The notes under the pieces were generated by a model. That model saw only the letters and a program-made list of their open reading frames with translations, made no database searches and had not been told where the DNA came from. Positions 1 through 9,302 of a stretch of DNA of 64,000 nt are shown here, one piece after another. This DNA is from Roseospirillum parvum (GTDB lineage Bacteria; Pseudomonadota; Alphaproteobacteria; Rhodospirillales; Rhodospirillaceae), in assembly GCF_900100455.1 (NCBI RefSeq), contig NZ_FNCV01000002.1:62001-126000 (forward strand), given 5' to 3'. The position numbers were made by a program, and so were the translations under genes. Within the stretch, counting starts at the first letter, position 1. Every line of letters starts with the position of its first letter.

Positions 1-1
1 G

Positions 2-121
2 CTCAGAACCGCCCGCGACCTGGGCATGGCAGCGGTCGACAAATGGCCCGACCTGAAACGCCTGTTCATGCGACACGCCATGGGCCAAACCGGCACCCTG
101 CCCCGCCTGATGCGCGGCTGA
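2..121 (+). CDS. C-terminal fragment of UbiH-family FAD monooxygenase (ubiquinone biosynthesis)
   Basis: Only the last 39 codons are in the window, ending in TGA at 119-121. The visible residues include KWPDLKRLFMRHAMG and LPRLMRG, which match the C-terminal tail typical of UbiH/UbiF/COQ6 flavin hydroxylases that hydroxylate the ubiquinone ring. The catalytic and FAD-binding parts lie outside the window, so the ring position cannot be assigned. The gene converges on the minus-strand cysNC gene, with a composite hairpin repeat between them. Confidence 0.7.
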   Translation, partial: LRTARDLGMAAVDKWPDLKRLFMRHAMGQTGTLPRLMRG

Positions 122-130
122 CGCGGGCCG

Positions 131-312
131 GCAAAGGGGCGCTGCCCCTTTGATCCCCGCTGGGGAGGCCGGGAGGCCTCCCCAGACCCCACCATGACTT
201 AAAACCCCACAAGGGGGGCTTGCCCCCCCTTGTGGGGTTTTGATTCACGGCGGGGGTCCGGGGGGGCCCCTGGTCCCCCCGGCGGGGGTCAAGGGGGCGG
301 CGCCCCCTTGGC
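131..312. repeat. Composite three-hairpin intergenic repeat, copy A (convergent ubiH/cysNC)
   Basis: This is a 182-bp block with a left hairpin (AAAGGGGC/GCCCCTTT at 133-151), a long central stem at 201-241 and a right hairpin (AAGGGGGC/GCCCCCTT near 291-309). GC-rich linkers fill the space between. Closely similar blocks occur at 4881-5062 and 16668-16850. The whole non-coding gap between the two convergent genes is this element. Confidence 0.85.
201..241. terminator. Bidirectional intrinsic terminator in repeat copy A
   Basis: A perfect long GC stem is flanked by AAAA on the left and TTTT on the right, so transcripts from either strand would form a hairpin followed by U residues. It lies between convergent genes, as expected for a shared terminator. 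Termination activity is inferred from structure only. Confidence 0.75.
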
Positions 313-327
313 GACACGCGCCAGTCT

Positions 328-2250
328 TCAGATGAAGCCGCGGGTGGTGAGGAGGGTGAGGACCTGTTCGGCCAGCGCTTCCGGGTTGTGCTGGTCGGCG
401 GCCAGGGTCAGTTCCGGGTTCTCGGGTGGCTCGTAGGCGCTGCCGATGCCGGTGAAGTTGGGGATCTGGCCGGCCCGGGCTTTCTTGTACAGGCCCTTGG
501 GGTCGCGCTGTTCGCAGACTTCCAGCGGCGCGTCGACGAACACTTCCAGGAACTCGCCGTCGGGCATCAGCTCGCGGGCCAGCCGGCGTTCGGAGCGGAA
601 CGGCGAGATGAAGCTGACCAGCACGATCAGCCCGGCGTCGGCCATCAGGCGGGCCACCTCGCCGACCCGGCGGATGTTTTCCACCCGGTCCTCGTCGGTG
701 AAGCCGAGGTCGCGATTGAGGCCGTGGCGCACGTTGTCGCCGTCCAGGGTCATGGTGTGGCGGCCGCGCGCCGCCAGCATCTGCTCGACCCGGTCGGCGA
801 CGGTCGACTTGCCGGCCCCGGACAGCCCGGTGAACCACAGCACGCAGGGCCGCTGGCCCTTGGCGCTGGCGCGGGCGGCGCGGTCCACCTTCATGGTGTG
901 CCAGTGGATGTTGCCGGCCCGGCGCAGGGCGAAGTCGATCATGCCGCAGCCGACGGTGGCGTTGGTCAGCCGGTCGATCAGGATGAAGGCGCCGCCCTCG
1001 CGGTTGTCCCTGTAGGGATCGAAGGGCAGCGGCCGGTCGAGGGCCAGGTTGCACAGGGCGACGTCGTTCAGCTCCAGGTGCTTGGCGGCCAGATGATCCA
1101 GGGTGTTGACGTTCAGGGCGTGCTTGATCTCGGTCACCTGGGCCCCGACCTGGGCCGGGCCGAGGCGCATCAGGTAGCCGCGCCCGGGCAGCAGCGGGGT
1201 GTCGGACAGCCAGACCACGTGGGCCGCCAGCTGGTCGGCGATCTCGGGGCGGGCCTCGACGGGGGCGATGACATCGCCGCGCGAGACGTCCACCTCGCTG
1301 TCCAGGGTCAGGGTGACGGCCTGCCCGGGCAGGGCCACCTGAAGGTCGCCATCGTGGGTGACGATGCGCGAAACGCGCGCCGTCTGGCCGCCCGGCAGCA
1401 CCGCCACCTCGGCCCCGGCGGCCAGCGGTCCGCCGGTGACGGTGCCGGTGAAGCCCCGAAAGTCGAGGTGCGGCCGGTTGACCCACTGCACCGGCAGGCG
1501 GAAAGGACCGGTGCTTTCCTGCTCGGCGACGGGCAGGGTTTCCAGGTGTTCGAGCAGGCACGGGCCGTGGTGCCAGGGGGCGACTTCGCCGGCCGGGGTG
1601 GAGACGTTGGCCCCGGTCAGGGCGCTCAGGGGCAGGCAGGTCACCTCGGGCAGGCTGATCTTGCCGGCGAAGGTGCGCACGTCGGCGGCGATGCGCTCGA
1701 AGGTGCCCTGGTCCCAGTCGACCAGATCCATCTTGTTGACCGCCACCACCACGTGGCGCAGGCCGAGCAGCCCGGCGATGGTCAGGTGGCGCCGGGTCTG
1801 GGTGACCATGCCCTTGCGGGCGTCGATCAACAGCAGGGCGACATCGGCGGTCGAGGCGCCGGTGACCATGTTGCGGGTGTACTGTTCGTGGCCCGGGGCG
1901 TCGGCGACGATGAACTTGCGCTTCTCGGTGGCGAAGAAGCGGTAGGCGACATCGATGGTGATGCCCTGTTCGCGCTCGGCGGCCAGCCCGTCGACCAGCA
2001 GGGCGAAATCGAGATTGCCGCTGCCGGTGGTGCCGAAACGCCCGGAATCGCTTTCCAGGGCGGCCAGTTGGTCCTCGAACAGCAGGCGGCAGTCGTAGAG
2101 CAGGCGCCCGAGCAGGGTCGACTTGCCGTCGTCCACCGAGCCGCAGGTGAGGACGCGCAGCAGGTCCTTGGCTTCCTGGCCCTTGAGGTAGGCCTCGACG
2201 CGTTCCACGGCGGCATCGCGGGCGGTGTCGGCAAGCAGGGAGTCGCTCAT
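328..2250 (-). CDS. cysNC: Bifunctional sulfate adenylyltransferase large subunit / adenylylsulfate kinase (CysN-CysC fusion)
   Basis: This 640-aa protein couples GTP hydrolysis to APS formation and then phosphorylates APS to PAPS. The N-terminal EF-Tu-like GTPase shows [14 protein letters not shown] (P-loop), DAPGHEQY and NKMDLVDW, and beta-barrel domains follow. From about residue 460 an APS kinase domain begins with [11 protein letters not shown]. The length fits the fused CysNC form known from alphaproteobacteria (NodQ-like). The start codon overlaps the cysD stop by one base (TGATG), which indicates translational coupling. With cysD it forms the sulfate-activation heterodimer. No APS/PAPS reductase gene is in the window. 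Confidence 0.95.
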   Translation of the reverse strand: MSDSLLADTARDAAVERVEAYLKGQEAKDLLRVLTCGSVDDGKSTLLGRLLYDCRLLFEDQLAALESDSGRFGTTGSGNLDFALLVDGLAAEREQGITIDVAYRFFATEKRKFIVADAPGHEQYTRNMVTGASTADVALLLIDARKGMVTQTRRHLTIAGLLGLRHVVVAVNKMDLVDWDQGTFERIAADVRTFAGKISLPEVTCLPLSALTGANVSTPAGEVAPWHHGPCLLEHLETLPVAEQESTGPFRLPVQWVNRPHLDFRGFTGTVTGGPLAAGAEVAVLPGGQTARVSRIVTHDGDLQVALPGQAVTLTLDSEVDVSRGDVIAPVEARPEIADQLAAHVVWLSDTPLLPGRGYLMRLGPAQVGAQVTEIKHALNVNTLDHLAAKHLELNDVALCNLALDRPLPFDPYRDNREGGAFILIDRLTNATVGCGMIDFALRRAGNIHWHTMKVDRAARASAKGQRPCVLWFTGLSGAGKSTVADRVEQMLAARGRHTMTLDGDNVRHGLNRDLGFTDEDRVENIRRVGEVARLMADAGLIVLVSFISPFRSERRLARELMPDGEFLEVFVDAPLEVCEQRDPKGLYKKARAGQIPNFTGIGSAYEPPENPELTLAADQHNPEALAEQVLTLLTTRGFI

Positions 2251-3179
2251 CAGAAGTAGCCCTCCTGCTTCTTCAGTTCCATGCTCGCCCCCTGGTCGCG
2301 GTCGATCACCCGGCCCTGGCGTTCGCTGGTGGTGGCGATCAGCATTTCGGCGATCACCTCGGGCAGGCTGGCGGCGCGGCTTTCGACGCCGCCGGTCAGC
2401 GGGTAGCAGCCCAGGGTGCGGAAGCGCACCCAGCGTTCGCTCGGGGTTTCGCCGGGTTCCAGGGGCAGGCGGTCGTCATCGACCAGGATCAGCGCCCCGT
2501 CGCGCTCGACCACCGGGCGCGGGGCGGCGAAGTAGAGCGGCACCACCGGGATGTTCTCGACGTAGATGTATTGCCAGATGTCGAGCTCGGTCCAGTTGGA
2601 GAGCGGGAAGACGCGCACGCTTTCGCCCTTGGCCACCCGGCCGTTGTAGAGGTTCCACAACTCCGGGCGCTGGTTCTTGGGGTCCCAGCGGTGGGTTTTG
2701 GTGCGGAAGGAGAAGATGCGCTCCTTGGCGCGGCTTTTCTCCTCGTCGCGGCGCGCCCCGCCGAAGGCGGCGTCGAATTTGTAATGGTCCAGCGCCTGCT
2801 TCAGGGCCTGGGTTTTCATCACCTCGGTGTGCACCGCCGAGCCGTGGCTGATCGGCCCCACCCCCTGGGCGAGGCCTTCGGGGTTGGTGTGGACCAGAAG
2901 CTCGAGCCCCAGTTCGCGCACCCGGCGGTCACGGAAGGCGATCATTTCCCGGAACTTCCAGGTGGTGTCCACGTGCAGCAGCGGGAACGGCGGCGGGGCC
3001 GGGAAGAACGCCTTCATGGCCAGGTGCAGCATCACCGAGCTGTCCTTGCCGATGGAGTAGAGCATCACCGGGCGGTCGAACTGGGCGACCACCTCGCGCA
3101 TGATGTGGATGCTCTCCGCCTCCAGGCGGGCGAGGTGGGTCAGCCGGGCGCTGTCCGGGGCGGCGATGGGGTCGGTCAT
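2250..3179 (-). CDS. cysD: Sulfate adenylyltransferase subunit 2
   Basis: This 309-aa PP-loop ATP pyrophosphatase makes APS from ATP and sulfate, activated by its partner CysN. The signature [13 protein letters not shown] is near residue 42, and family features [12 protein letters not shown] and the C-terminal EGYF are present. It is full length for the family. It lies 32 bp downstream of purH on the same strand and overlaps cysNC by one base, so purH-cysD-cysNC may be one transcript. I do not see a strong Shine-Dalgarno before its ATG. Confidence 0.95.
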   Translation of the reverse strand: MTDPIAAPDSARLTHLARLEAESIHIMREVVAQFDRPVMLYSIGKDSSVMLHLAMKAFFPAPPPFPLLHVDTTWKFREMIAFRDRRVRELGLELLVHTNPEGLAQGVGPISHGSAVHTEVMKTQALKQALDHYKFDAAFGGARRDEEKSRAKERIFSFRTKTHRWDPKNQRPELWNLYNGRVAKGESVRVFPLSNWTELDIWQYIYVENIPVVPLYFAAPRPVVERDGALILVDDDRLPLEPGETPSERWVRFRTLGCYPLTGGVESRAASLPEVIAEMLIATTSERQGRVIDRDQGASMELKKQEGYF

Positions 3180-3211
3180 GGGGGGTCCGCTGGCGGAGGG
3201 TAAGAGGGCGC

Positions 3212-4792
3212 TCAGTGCCGGAAGTGGCGCATGCCGGTCATGATCATGGCCAGCCCGGCCTCGTCGGCGGCCTGGATGACCTCGTCGTCGCGCATCGAGC
3301 CGCCCGGCTGGATGACCGCCGTGGCGCCCGCCTCGGCGGCGGCCAAAAGGCCGTCGGCGAAGGGGAAGAAGGCGTCCGAGGCGACCACCGAGCCCTTGGC
3401 CCAGCTTTCCGTCTCGCCCGCCTGACGGGCCGCCTGTTCGGCCCGGAAGGCGGCGATGCGCGAGGAGTTGACGCGGCTCATCTGGCCGGCGCCGACGCCC
3501 ACCGTGCGGCCGTCCCGGGCATAGACGATGGCGTTCGACTTCACATGCTTGGCCACCGTGAAGGCGAACATCAGGTCGGCCCGCTCGGCCTCGGTGGGGG
3601 CGCGCTTGGTGACCACCTTGAGGTCGTCGGCGACCAGCCGGTCGTCACGCCCCTGGAGCAGCAGGCCGCCGGCCAGGGTCTTCACCGTCATCCCCGGGGC
3701 CAGCGGGTCGGGCAGGCCGCCGGTGGTCAGCAGGCGCAGGTTCTTCTTCCTGGCCAGCACGTCGCGCGCCGCGTCGTCCACCTCCGGGGCGATGATGACC
3801 TCCAGGAAGATCTTGGCCATCTCCTCGGCGGTGGCGGCATCGAGCGTGCGGTTGAAGGCGACGATGCCCCCGAAGGCGCTTTCCGAATCGGCGGCGTGGG
3901 CCCTGAGGTAGGCCTCCAGCATGTTGCCGTCGGGGGCCAGGGCGACGCCGCAGGGGTTGGCGTGCTTGACGATGACGCAGGCCGGCTGGGCGAATTCGGC
4001 AACCAGCTCGAAGGCGGCGTCGGTGTCGTTGAGGTTGTTGTACGACAGCTCCTTGCCCTGCACCTGGGTCGCCGTGGCCACCCCCGGGCGGGCCTCGCCG
4101 GTGGTGTAGAAGGCGGCCTTCTGGTGCGGGTTCTCGCCGTAGCGCAGCACCTGGGCCCGCTCCCCGGCCAGGGTCAGGCGGGGCGGGAAGGTGTCGCCCA
4201 ACTGCTCGGCGAACCAGCCGGAGATGGCCGAGTCGTAGGCCGCCGTGCGGGCATAGGCGGCGGCCGCCAGCCGGCGCCGGGTGTCCAGGGTGGTGGCCCC
4301 GTCGTGGGCCGCCATGTCGGCCAGCACGGCATCGTAGTCGGCCGGCTCGACCACCACCGTCACCGCGACGTGGTTCTTGGCGGCGGCGCGGATCAGGGCC
4401 GGGCCGCCGATGTCGATGTTCTCGACGCAGGTCTCGTAGTCGGCGCCCGAGGCCCGGGTGGCCTCGAACGGGTAGAGGTTGACCACCAGCAGGTCGATCG
4501 GCGGGATGCCGTGCTCGGCCGCCGCCTTGTCGTGGTCCGCGTTGCCACGGATGGCCAACAGGCCGCCGTGGACGCGCGGGTGCAGGGTCTTCACCCGGCC
4601 GTCCATCATCTCCGGAAAGCCGGTGTGCTCGGAGACCTCGATCACCGTCAGGCCGGCCTCCTTCAGGGCGCGGGCGGTGCCCCCGGTGGACAACAATTCG
4701 ACTCCCCGCCCGGCCAGGGCCTGGGCGAAGGGAATCAGGCCCGACTTGTCGGAGACGGACAGCAACGCACGACGGATGGGCAGTTCGGACAT
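3212..4792 (-). CDS. purH: Bifunctional AICAR transformylase / IMP cyclohydrolase
   Basis: This 526-aa enzyme performs the last two steps of IMP synthesis. The N-terminal MGS-like cyclohydrolase domain contains [15 protein letters not shown], and the transformylase part contains [10 protein letters not shown] and the C-terminal [11 protein letters not shown] start it at ATG 4792 ([18 protein letters not shown]), where family homology begins and AGGG lies about 9 bases upstream. The reading frame stays open further upstream only through repeat-derived sequence. It is followed closely by cysD. Confidence 0.95.
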   Translation of the reverse strand: MSELPIRRALLSVSDKSGLIPFAQALAGRGVELLSTGGTARALKEAGLTVIEVSEHTGFPEMMDGRVKTLHPRVHGGLLAIRGNADHDKAAAEHGIPPIDLLVVNLYPFEATRASGADYETCVENIDIGGPALIRAAAKNHVAVTVVVEPADYDAVLADMAAHDGATTLDTRRRLAAAAYARTAAYDSAISGWFAEQLGDTFPPRLTLAGERAQVLRYGENPHQKAAFYTTGEARPGVATATQVQGKELSYNNLNDTDAAFELVAEFAQPACVIVKHANPCGVALAPDGNMLEAYLRAHAADSESAFGGIVAFNRTLDAATAEEMAKIFLEVIIAPEVDDAARDVLARKKNLRLLTTGGLPDPLAPGMTVKTLAGGLLLQGRDDRLVADDLKVVTKRAPTEAERADLMFAFTVAKHVKSNAIVYARDGRTVGVGAGQMSRVNSSRIAAFRAEQAARQAGETESWAKGSVVASDAFFPFADGLLAAAEAGATAVIQPGGSMRDDEVIQAADEAGLAMIMTGMRHFRH

Positions 4793-4880
4793 GGACGAAC
4801 CCTGGCTGGAAGTGGAGAAAGGCGACTCGATGGATGCGGCCATATACCACCATCGCCCGGTCGCCACCACCCGTGCTGAC

Positions 4881-5062
4881 CGCAAAGGGGCTCTGCCCCT
4901 TTGGAACCCCGCTGGGGGACCCAGGGGGTCCCCCAGACCCCCTCCGTGACGCAAAACCACCCAGGGGGGCTTGCCCCCCTGGGTGGTTTTGTCTCATGGC
5001 GGGGGTCCGGGGGGCCCCTGGTCCCCCCGGCGGGGGTTCCAAGGGGGCGGCGCCCCCTTGGC
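4881..5062. repeat. Composite three-hairpin intergenic repeat, copy B (rsmB/purH gap)
   Basis: It has the same three-hairpin architecture and length as the block at 131-312. The left hairpin is AAAGGGGC/GCCCCTTT, the central stem spans 4953-4990, and the right hairpin is AAGGGGGC/GCCCCCTT at 5041-5060. The central stem reads CCACCCAGG rather than the CCCCACAAGG of copy A, yet remains fully paired. It sits between two co-directional minus-strand genes, so it probably ends the rsmB transcript and separates it from purH. Confidence 0.85.
4953..4990. terminator. Intrinsic terminator (central stem of repeat copy B)
   Basis: A GC stem is bounded by AAAA and TTTT with a short CTTG-type loop. On the minus strand it lies directly downstream of the rsmB stop codon and upstream of purH, so it would terminate the rsmB-side operon. 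The call is structural. Confidence 0.7.
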
Positions 5063-5065
5063 GGC

Positions 5066-6355
5066 TCAGCCCCGGCGGCGCAACCGGGCCATGAAGAACC
5101 CATCCAGCCCGCCCAGCTCGGGCCACAGGGCGGGATGGGTGGTGACGGTGGCCCCCTCGACCAGCAGTCCCGGCAGACTGGCCCGTTCCTGCGGACTGAA
5201 CGGATCGGGCGCGAGGTCGGGGGCAATCGCCGGCAGGTCGGCGATCAGGTCAGGCCCCTCGGCGCGGCTCAGGGCGCAGACGGCATAGACCAGCCGCCCC
5301 CCGGGCCTGAGCAGTCCGGCGGCGTTGGCCAGAAGACGGCGCTGGATGTCGAGCAGCGGGCCGACATCGCCGCCCCGGCGCAGATGGGGCAGGTCGGGAT
5401 GGCGGCGGACCGTCCCGCTGGCCGAACAGGGCGCATCCAAGAGCACCGCATCGAGCGGCCGGGGCGCCGTCCAGGTGGCGGCATCGGCCTGGATCACCTC
5501 GGCCTCGAGGCCGGTGCGGGCCAGATTCTCGTGCAGCCGGACGAGGCGCTTTTCCTGGTTGTCGAGCGCCATCACCCGGGCCCCGGCGGCGGCCAGTTGC
5601 AGGGTCTTGCCGCCGGGGGCGGCGCACAGATCGGCGATGGCCTCGCCGGGCCGGGGGGCGAGCAGGCGGGCCGGCAGGGCGGCGGCGGCGTCCTGCACCC
5701 ACCAGAGGCCTTCGCCATGCCCCGGGCGGGCCGCCAGATCGCCGCCCCGGGGCAGGCGCAGACTGCCCGTGGGCAGCACCGTGGCGCCCAGCCGCCCGGC
5801 CCACTCGGCGGCGTCGAGGCCGGGCTTCAGGGTGACATCGAGCGGCGGCTCGGCCAGATGGGCGCTGGCGATGGCCCGCGCGGTGGCCCCGTCGAAGCGC
5901 GCCTCCAGGGTCCGCCACAGCCAGTCCGGGGTGTTCAGGCGGGCCGCGTCCTGGGCCGCAAGGGTCGCCTCGGCGCTCTCCTCCAGACGGCGCAGCACCG
6001 CGTTGACCAGCCCCTTGAGCTTGGTCTGACGGCCCAAGAGGTTGACCGAGGTGTTGATCGCCGCATGGGCCGGGATGTCGGCGAACCAGCGCTGGGCCAC
6101 CCCCAGGCGCAGAGCGCCGCGGGCGGCGGGGGGCAGGCTCTTCAGACCGCGCGGCAGACGCGGCGCCAACAGGGCATCGATCTGGCCGAGGCGCTTCAGG
6201 GTGGTGGCGGCGAGGCGCTGGGCCAGGGCCCGCTCGGCCGGCGGCAGAGAGGCCAGGGCGGCGGGGGCGAGCTGGTCCAGGGTGCGATGCTCGTCGAGCA
6301 CCCCGGTGAGCAGGGCCAGGGCGGCGGCCCGCGAGTCCCTGGGGGGCCGGCTCAT
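5066..6355 (-). CDS. rsmB: 16S rRNA m5C967 methyltransferase RsmB
   Basis: This 429-aa protein has an N-terminal NusB-like RNA-binding domain (about residues 1-140) and a C-terminal Rossmann methyltransferase. AdoMet-binding ADLCAAPGGKTLQLA and motif IV LDAPCSASGTVRRHPD are clear. The catalytic cysteine is in VYAVCALSRAEG, where the usual TCS is VCA. It methylates C967 of 16S rRNA before subunit assembly. Its ATG overlaps the stop of the upstream WbpM-like gene (ATGA), making it the last gene of that operon. Confidence 0.9.
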   Translation of the reverse strand: MSRPPRDSRAAALALLTGVLDEHRTLDQLAPAALASLPPAERALAQRLAATTLKRLGQIDALLAPRLPRGLKSLPPAARGALRLGVAQRWFADIPAHAAINTSVNLLGRQTKLKGLVNAVLRRLEESAEATLAAQDAARLNTPDWLWRTLEARFDGATARAIASAHLAEPPLDVTLKPGLDAAEWAGRLGATVLPTGSLRLPRGGDLAARPGHGEGLWWVQDAAAALPARLLAPRPGEAIADLCAAPGGKTLQLAAAGARVMALDNQEKRLVRLHENLARTGLEAEVIQADAATWTAPRPLDAVLLDAPCSASGTVRRHPDLPHLRRGGDVGPLLDIQRRLLANAAGLLRPGGRLVYAVCALSRAEGPDLIADLPAIAPDLAPDPFSPQERASLPGLLVEGATVTTHPALWPELGGLDGFFMARLRRRG

Positions 6356-8340
6356 GACGCGGCCGGGGCGTATTCGGGGACCAGTTCGGCGACCACCGCC
6401 AGGGCGGCGGCATGGTCGCCGGCCCGGCAGGCGGCCTCCAGGGCGTCCAGGCGACCGCCCAGCCAGTGGCGCGCCACCACCCGGGGCGAGGCGACCAGCA
6501 AGCCCTTGTGGTCGGTCGGCTGGGGCGGCTCGGCGCCGTGGAAGATTTCCTCGTACAGCTTCTCGCCGGGCCTCAGGCCAATGTACTCGATGGCGATGTC
6601 GCGCTCCGGCACCAGCCCGGCGAGGCGGATCATCTGCCGGGCCAGATCGGCGATGCGCACCGGCTGGCCCATGTCGAGCACGAAGATGCGCCCCTCGTAG
6701 GCCGGGCTTTCCAGGCCCAGGGCACTGGCCTCCAGGACCAGTTCCACCGCCTCGCGGATGGTCATGAAGTAGCGCGTCACCTCGGGATGGGTCACGGTCA
6801 GCGGCCCGCCGGCGGCCAGTTGGCGGGTGAACAGCGGAATCACCGAGCCGGTCGAGCCCAGCACGTTGCCAAAGCGCACGGTGACCACCCGGCAGGTGTC
6901 GGCACCGCTCTGGGCGTCCAGGGCCTGGCCATACATCTCGGCGAGGCGCTTGGCGGCCCCCATGACGTTGGTCGGGTTGACCGCCTTGTCGGTGGAAATC
7001 TGCACCAGCAGCGCCACCCCGTGGGCTCGGCAGGCATCGGCCACCACGCGCGAGCCGATGGCGTTGGTCAACAGCCCCTCCAGCGGGTTGGCCTCGACCA
7101 TGGGGACGTGCTTCAGGGCGGCGGCGTGGAAGACCAACTCGGGCTGCTCGGCGGCGAACAGGCGGTCCACGGCGGCGCGGTCGCGCACGTCGGCCAGCCG
7201 GGCAACCCGTTGAAGGTCGGGGGCCCGGGTGGCCATCTCCATGTCGATCTCATAAAGGGCGTATTCGCCATGGTCGACCAGGGTCAGCCGGGCCGGGCCG
7301 AGAGCGGCGATCTGGCGCACCAGCTCGCCGCCGATGCTGCCTCCGGCGCCGGTCACCAGGACCCGCCGCCCGGCCACCAGCCGGCCCATGGCGGCCCGGT
7401 CGAGCACCGCCTGCGGCCGGCCGAGCAGATCCTCCAGGGCCACCGGGCGGACCTCGATGGGCCGCCCCTCGGCGGCGGCGTGGTCGCGGAAGTCGGTCAG
7501 CCGGGGCAGCCGCGCGAGGCTGAGGTTGAGCCCCGTCGCCGCATCGAGCAGACGGCGCACGGTCGCCCCGTCGAAGTCGTCGCTGGTCAGGATCAGGCGC
7601 TCCGGGCGCCGCCCCTCGGCCTCCAGCCGGGCGACCACGGCGGCCAGATCATCCAGGGTGCCCAGCACCCCGATGCCGCGAATCGACCGCCCCAGGCGCT
7701 CCGGCCGCCGGGTCAACAGACCGACCGGACGGTAGAGGTTGGCGCTGCCGGCCCGGCTGGCGTCGCGGATGAACAACTCGGCGCCGCCGCCGGCGCCGAC
7801 CAGCAGCACCGGAATGCGGCGCACCGACTCGCCCCTTGGCCCGCCTCTTGCTCCTCCAGCCGGCCCGCCCCCTGGTCCGTCCTCGGCCAATCCCCCGGCC
7901 AGGATGCCCAGGTGGCCGTCCTTGATCATGCGATAGGCGAAGCGCGGCCCCCCGAGCAGGGCCATCAGCACGAACCAGTTGATGAAGGGGACCGAGCGGG
8001 GCACCGCCTCGAGCCGGCTCCACAGGAACATGGCCAGCAGGAAGACCAGCACCACCGCCGTCGCGGCCCGCGTGATGGCGACCAGATCGTGGGTCGAGGC
8101 ATAGCGCCAGACGCCGCGATACAGGCGCATGGCGCGGAACACCACGACCCCGATCAGGGCCATCAACAGCGGCCCGCCATAGAGGACTTCCGGCGGGTAA
8201 AAGGGCATCGCCTCGCCGACCCGCAGGAACAGGGCGGCGGCAAACGACAGCCCGGCCATGGTGATGTCGTGCACATAGGCCACCCGGGCCCGCCGGTTGC
8301 CGGGCAGCAGGGCGAAGGGGGCAAGGCGCGGTTTTTTCAT
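6352..8340 (-). CDS. Membrane-bound nucleotide-sugar 4,6-dehydratase (WbpM/CapD/FlaA1-like)
   Basis: This 662-aa protein has about four transmembrane helices (residues 20-140), a first CoA-binding-like Rossmann fold (IPVLLVGAGGGAELFI, about 176) and a catalytic SDR domain starting at VLVTGAGGSIGGEL (about 327). STDKAVNPTNVMGAAKRLAE carries the Asp-Lys-Met style active site of WbpM/PglF enzymes, which make UDP-4-keto-6-deoxy-HexNAc for surface glycans. A Gly/Pro-rich linker (about residues 150-172) is unusual. I start at ATG 8340 (MKKPRLAP), because the frame upstream overlaps the epimerase gene. It overlaps its neighbours on both sides by 4 bases. Confidence 0.9.
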   Translation of the reverse strand: MKKPRLAPFALLPGNRRARVAYVHDITMAGLSFAAALFLRVGEAMPFYPPEVLYGGPLLMALIGVVVFRAMRLYRGVWRYASTHDLVAITRAATAVVLVFLLAMFLWSRLEAVPRSVPFINWFVLMALLGGPRFAYRMIKDGHLGILAGGLAEDGPGGGPAGGARGGPRGESVRRIPVLLVGAGGGAELFIRDASRAGSANLYRPVGLLTRRPERLGRSIRGIGVLGTLDDLAAVVARLEAEGRRPERLILTSDDFDGATVRRLLDAATGLNLSLARLPRLTDFRDHAAAEGRPIEVRPVALEDLLGRPQAVLDRAAMGRLVAGRRVLVTGAGGSIGGELVRQIAALGPARLTLVDHGEYALYEIDMEMATRAPDLQRVARLADVRDRAAVDRLFAAEQPELVFHAAALKHVPMVEANPLEGLLTNAIGSRVVADACRAHGVALLVQISTDKAVNPTNVMGAAKRLAEMYGQALDAQSGADTCRVVTVRFGNVLGSTGSVIPLFTRQLAAGGPLTVTHPEVTRYFMTIREAVELVLEASALGLESPAYEGRIFVLDMGQPVRIADLARQMIRLAGLVPERDIAIEYIGLRPGEKLYEEIFHGAEPPQPTDHKGLLVASPRVVARHWLGGRLDALEAACRAGDHAAALAVVAELVPEYAPAAS

Positions 8341-9302
8341 CGGCCGTTCTCCCGCTCGGCTCGCCGGGTGGTCGGCCAGGTGGCCCGCCAGGCATCCACC
8401 GTCTCGGCCAGCCCCTGCTCGACCGACACCGTGGGGGCATAGCCCAGGCGCTGGCGAATCGGGGTGTCGTCGACCACCAGACTGCCGGCCAGCCGCTCCA
8501 GCCGGGGCCGCTGCCCGGCCAGCCCGGCGGCCCGGGCCAGCCACCCCTGGGGCAGGCTGAACAGACCCGGCGGGCGTCCCAGGTGACGGCGCAGGGCGGT
8601 GATGAGTTGCGGCGTCGACAGGTCCAGGCCGTCGCGAACCAGCCATACCCGGCCCGGCGCCTGGGGATGCTCGGCGGCCAGGGCCAGGGCCTGGGCCAGA
8701 TTGGCCACATGAACCAGCGAGCGGCGGTTGGCGAGGCCGCCCAGGGGCAGCGGCAGGGCACTGTCGCAGAGCCGCATCAGGCTGGTGAAATTGCCCCCCA
8801 CCCCCGGCCCGTAGACCAGCGGCGGGCGCAGCACCACCGCCTCCAGCCGCTGCCGGCCGGCGACCGCGAACAGGGCCCGCTCGGCCTCCAGCTTGGAGGC
8901 CCCATAGGGGTCCACCGGGCGCGGCGGATCGCCCGCCCTGAGCGGCCGGTCGGGCGGCGTGTGCTCGCCCATCGCCTTGATCGAGCTGACCAGCACCAGC
9001 CGGCGCACCCCGGCCTCGGCGGCCTGTTCGGCCAGCCGCCGGGTGCCGCCGGCGTTGACCCGGCGGAAGGCGGCCGCCGGATCGGGGTCGCGGTCGGCCA
9101 TCTGGTGCACCCGGGCGGCCAGATGGATCACCCCATCCACGCCGTCGAGCAGCGGCGCCCACTCGGTGTCGGGGCCGATCTCGCCATGCTCGGCCCGCCC
9201 GGCGGCGACCACCGTGTGGCCGCGCGCGCGCAGCAGGGGCACCAGATGACGGCCGACGAAGCCCGTCGCGCCGGTGACCAGCAGGGTCAGGGGCGGGCTC
9301 AT
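8337..9302 (-). CDS. NAD-dependent epimerase/dehydratase (extended SDR, nucleotide-sugar type)
   Basis: This 321-aa protein starts at ATG 9302 with the NAD-binding motif LVTGATGFVGRHL. It also shows HLAARVH, VSSIKAMGE and the YGASK catalytic Tyr-Lys pair (in DPYGASKLEAER). These are marks of the extended SDR family of UDP-sugar 4-epimerases and reductases. Its place between a WecA-like transferase and a WbpM-like dehydratase suggests it modifies the first sugar of an O-antigen or capsule. The exact substrate cannot be read from sequence. Start and stop overlap the neighbouring genes by 4 bases. Confidence 0.85.
   Translation of the reverse strand: MSPPLTLLVTGATGFVGRHLVPLLRARGHTVVAAGRAEHGEIGPDTEWAPLLDGVDGVIHLAARVHQMADRDPDPAAAFRRVNAGGTRRLAEQAAEAGVRRLVLVSSIKAMGEHTPPDRPLRAGDPPRPVDPYGASKLEAERALFAVAGRQRLEAVVLRPPLVYGPGVGGNFTSLMRLCDSALPLPLGGLANRRSLVHVANLAQALALAAEHPQAPGRVWLVRDGLDLSTPQLITALRRHLGRPPGLFSLPQGWLARAAGLAGQRPRLERLAGSLVVDDTPIRQRLGYAPTVSVEQGLAETVDAWRATWPTTRRAERENGR

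Noticed and set aside
388-2259. Long plus-strand frame antisense to cysNC
   Set aside because: It is a shadow of the GC-rich coding strand, with Gly/Val/Gln-rich translation and no family features. The same holds for the long antisense frames over purH, rsmB, dnaX, ETF-QO, hsdR and fliK.
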